In this document: positions 61,928 through 64,000 of the stretch, piece by piece
Layout: each line of letters starts with the position of its first letter
Numbering within the stretch: position 1 is the stretch's first letter
NCBI RefSeq assembly: GCF_019970045.1
Contig: NZ_JAHXYI010000001.1
Coordinates: forward strand, 620,001-684,000
Direction: 5' to 3'
DNA: 64,000 nucleotides
From: Chryseobacterium sp. GVT01B
GTDB taxonomy: Bacteria; Bacteroidota; Bacteroidia; Flavobacteriales; Weeksellaceae
Program-made: the position numbers and the translations under genes
The notes under the pieces: model-generated
Told to the model about the DNA's origin: nothing
What the model saw: only the letters and a program-made list of their open reading frames with translations
Databases searched by the model: none

Positions 61928-62989
61928 ATGACTTTCGGACAACAGATGTTATTTTTCTTCAGTGCAGTAGGAGCATTCAACGGACTTCTGCTGGGAATTT
62001 ATCTGTTGTTTGTTAAAAAACTGAAGTATCTGCCGGATTTTTTCCTGGGTCTTCTTCTTCTCATGCTAAGTTCAAGAGTAGGAATTTCCGTATGCATTTA
62101 CTTTTATCCCGACTTGCCGAGAATTATCCCGCATTTGGGGCTTTCAGCCTTATTTTTCACCGGACCAGCTCTATATTACTATGTGAAATCTTCCTTTCAG
62201 CAAGACCAGTTTGATTGGAAAAACTGTCAGAAATGGTTTGGAATACTAACACTAACTTTAGGAGCTGTCGGTTTATTATATCTGCTTTTCCCTGTTACAT
62301 GGGAACATTATTTTGGAACATTTATTTATACCGTTTGGTCTATATTTGTATTCCTTACAGTTTACCAGTACTATAACTTTTCAAAGCAAAACCATAAGAG
62401 CCCAAACAAATTTGTTCTTCCGGTACTGATCAGTAATGTGATTATCTTTTTGACTTATCAGTTGATTTCAACGGGTTGGGTACAGATATATTGTGCAGGA
62501 GGAAGTCTGGTATTTTCATTTGTACTGTATGCCAATTTTTTAATTCTATTCAATAAAAAATATCAGCAGCTTCCCGTAAAAGAAACAGAAAAATATTCCA
62601 ATAAAAAGATTTCCGGAGAACAGGCGGGTAATTTTGTATCAAGATTACAAAGATTAATGGATACAGAGGGGCTCTATAAAAATCCGAATTTAAAACTGAG
62701 TGATCTTGCTTCAAGAATGAATATGTCAACTCACCAGCTTTCCCAATTGCTGAATGATAACTTGGGAAAAAGTTTTTCTACCTGCATTAATGAATACAGG
62801 ATCAATGAAGCCTGTGAAATGATAGAAAACGGATCTTATTTAAAGATTGAGGAGATTGGCTATGAAGTAGGATTTAATTCCAAGTCAACTTTCTTTTCAA
62901 CTTTCAAGAAAATTAAAAATACAACCCCTCTTTTGTATAAACAGACTCAAACCCTTACTGAGCCTAGGTTTCAGAGTTCAAATTTATAA
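61928..62989 (+). CDS. Membrane-anchored AraC-family transcriptional regulator
   Basis: A 353-aa regulator. Residues 1-215 contain about seven TM helices (from MLFFFSAVGAFNGLLLGIYLLF to SLVFSFVLYANFLILF). The C-terminal AraC double HTH (about 235-340) includes LKLSDLASRMNMSTHQLSQLLND and IEEIGYEVGFNSKSTFFSTFKK. Such proteins probably sense envelope or membrane signals and act on neighbours; here an outer-membrane beta-barrel gene follows after 80 bp. A -7 box (TAATTTTG, 61814-61821) lies about 105 bp upstream. Confidence 0.9.
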   Translation: MTFGQQMLFFFSAVGAFNGLLLGIYLLFVKKLKYLPDFFLGLLLLMLSSRVGISVCIYFYPDLPRIIPHLGLSALFFTGPALYYYVKSSFQQDQFDWKNCQKWFGILTLTLGAVGLLYLLFPVTWEHYFGTFIYTVWSIFVFLTVYQYYNFSKQNHKSPNKFVLPVLISNVIIFLTYQLISTGWVQIYCAGGSLVFSFVLYANFLILFNKKYQQLPVKETEKYSNKKISGEQAGNFVSRLQRLMDTEGLYKNPNLKLSDLASRMNMSTHQLSQLLNDNLGKSFSTCINEYRINEACEMIENGSYLKIEEIGYEVGFNSKSTFFSTFKKIKNTTPLLYKQTQTLTEPRFQSSNL

Positions 62990-63069
62990 TTCAGTACTGC
63001 GGAATTTCAATTTCAAAACCGCTTTTTTACGACAAGCCGATACTTTTGATTTCATAAAATTTAAAATCT

Positions 63070-64000
63070 ATGATCATCAAATTGTGGCTTTTGTTATTCC
63101 TGCTGTTTCTCTCCATTTTTGGTAAAGCACAGGAAATTGTAAAAAATAAATTTTCGGATTCTCTGACTCAGGTAAGATCTTCCACCACAACTATTTCTGA
63201 AGTCATTCTTCAATCAGCTCCGCGAAAGATGAAATTAAATGATGGAAACCTGATAGTATCTGTTGCCGGAAACAGAGACTTTAAAACCTCTACCCATCTT
63301 CTTGATGTTTTAAGAAAAACACCCGGCGTTACAGTAGACCAGGAAGACGGAATTTTTATTGGCGGAAGAATTGCTCCGGCTGTTCTTATCGATGGAAAAC
63401 CTGTTGTGATGAACAATCAGGAATTGCAGGCCTATTTGCGGTCTTTATCTCCAGATATGGTGGAATCTGTAGAAGTGAATACCAATCCGTCTTCAAAATA
63501 TGATGCCGAATTTAAAGGGATCATTGATATTAAATTAAAAAAGAATATCAGTCTCGGCTGGAAAGTAAGCTATAATGGTAATGTGTATATCAATAAATTC
63601 AATTACAGGGAAAATGCATTCAATACATCTTATCATACGGGAAAAGTTACATACAGCCTTCAGGCAGGTTATAATGAAGGGATTTCTACCTATCGTTATC
63701 AGGCTTTGCAGCGGCTGGCAAATACCAATATTATGCGTACCCACACCTACCAGGAAGATTTTGGGAAGATGTATAATATTCAGGCTGGAGCTGATTTCAG
63801 AATGAATGATAAAAACAGACTTGGAGTCAATCTGAGAGGTAATTTCAGGGATAATGACCGTACACGGGACGGCTCTCTTTTTACTACCGATAAAAATGAA
63901 ACCCAGACAGTATTGAATACCGCCAGTGAAAATCCCACCCGTTATTCACAGGATAATTATGGAATTACCACCGATTATTCTTTTCAAAACAAAGGATTTA
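63070..64000 (+). CDS. TonB-dependent-type outer-membrane beta-barrel protein, 5' part
   Basis: The frame opens at ATG 63070 and runs off the window with no stop, so at least 310 residues are encoded. A signal peptide (MIIKLWLLLFLLFLSIFGKAQ) is followed by a plug-like domain (LLDVLRKTPGVTVDQEDG, then GGRIAPAVLIDGKPVV, LRSLSPDMVESVEV, PSSKYDAEFKGIIDIKL) and the first barrel strands. This is the OMP_b-brl_3 type, lacking a carboxypeptidase-like domain at the start. It follows the AraC-type membrane regulator, which may control it. Substrate unknown. Confidence 0.88.
   Translation, partial: MIIKLWLLLFLLFLSIFGKAQEIVKNKFSDSLTQVRSSTTTISEVILQSAPRKMKLNDGNLIVSVAGNRDFKTSTHLLDVLRKTPGVTVDQEDGIFIGGRIAPAVLIDGKPVVMNNQELQAYLRSLSPDMVESVEVNTNPSSKYDAEFKGIIDIKLKKNISLGWKVSYNGNVYINKFNYRENAFNTSYHTGKVTYSLQAGYNEGISTYRYQALQRLANTNIMRTHTYQEDFGKMYNIQAGADFRMNDKNRLGVNLRGNFRDNDRTRDGSLFTTDKNETQTVLNTASENPTRYSQDNYGITTDYSFQNKGF

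Overview
The window looks like the chromosome of a Chryseobacterium-type member of the Flavobacteriia (Bacteroidota). The evidence is AT-rich DNA, many recognisable Bacteroidota promoters (-7 box TAnnTTTG, in the best cases with TTG 19 bp upstream), very few Shine-Dalgarno sequences, a type IX secretion sorting tail on a metalloprotease, many Bacteroidota-style lipoproteins, and the gene order of the ribosomal operons. No rRNA, tRNA, CRISPR array, insertion sequence or prophage was found.

Layout. 1-6.5 kb: the 3' end of a sensor kinase gene followed by a three-gene heavy-metal RND efflux operon. The operon promoter carries six 11-bp phased direct repeats. 6.5-11.3 kb (minus strand): a DUF5995-like protein, a double-glycine-leader Cys-rich peptide, a DUF6624-like secreted protein, a secreted YciI-like protein, nicotinate phosphoribosyltransferase and Dps. 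11.5-12.7 kb: a polytopic membrane protein. 12.9-16.3 kb: rpsL-rpsG-fusA-rpsJ, ending in two strong terminators.

16.5-36.0 kb: about 20 kb of non-ribosomal genes lie between rpsJ and rplC, which are adjacent in the standard str/S10 arrangement. They comprise an iron-uptake cluster (TonB siderophore receptor, lipoprotein, PepSY membrane protein, low-affinity iron permease family protein), a secreted reprolysin-like protease, uncharacterised lipoprotein and secreted proteins, a glycerol operon (glpD-glpK-glpF plus an outer-membrane protein) divergent from its DeoR-type regulator, and a LysR regulator divergent from a rhodanese/acetyltransferase pair. 36.2-50.0 kb: the S10-spc-alpha ribosomal run from rplC to rplQ, including secY, infA and rpoA. 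rpmD and rpmJ are short and easily missed.

50.1-52.5 kb: an MliC-like lipoprotein and a GH35 beta-galactosidase. 52.7-57.6 kb: the most interesting accessory locus. A LuxR-type response regulator, an unknown 277-aa protein, a 7-TM protein and a sensor-less histidine kinase form a compact operon. It is followed by a second operon encoding a two-TM protein, an unknown 129-aa protein and an outer-membrane barrel. Both operons start with the same composite element, ACCC-N4-GTGTAATTGA followed at identical distance by AAATTTG, which suggests one autoregulated signalling/envelope module. 57.8-60.5 kb: enolase and citrate synthase. 60.5-64 kb: an esterase, an HxlR regulator, a membrane-anchored AraC regulator, and the 5' part of an outer-membrane beta-barrel receptor running off the window.
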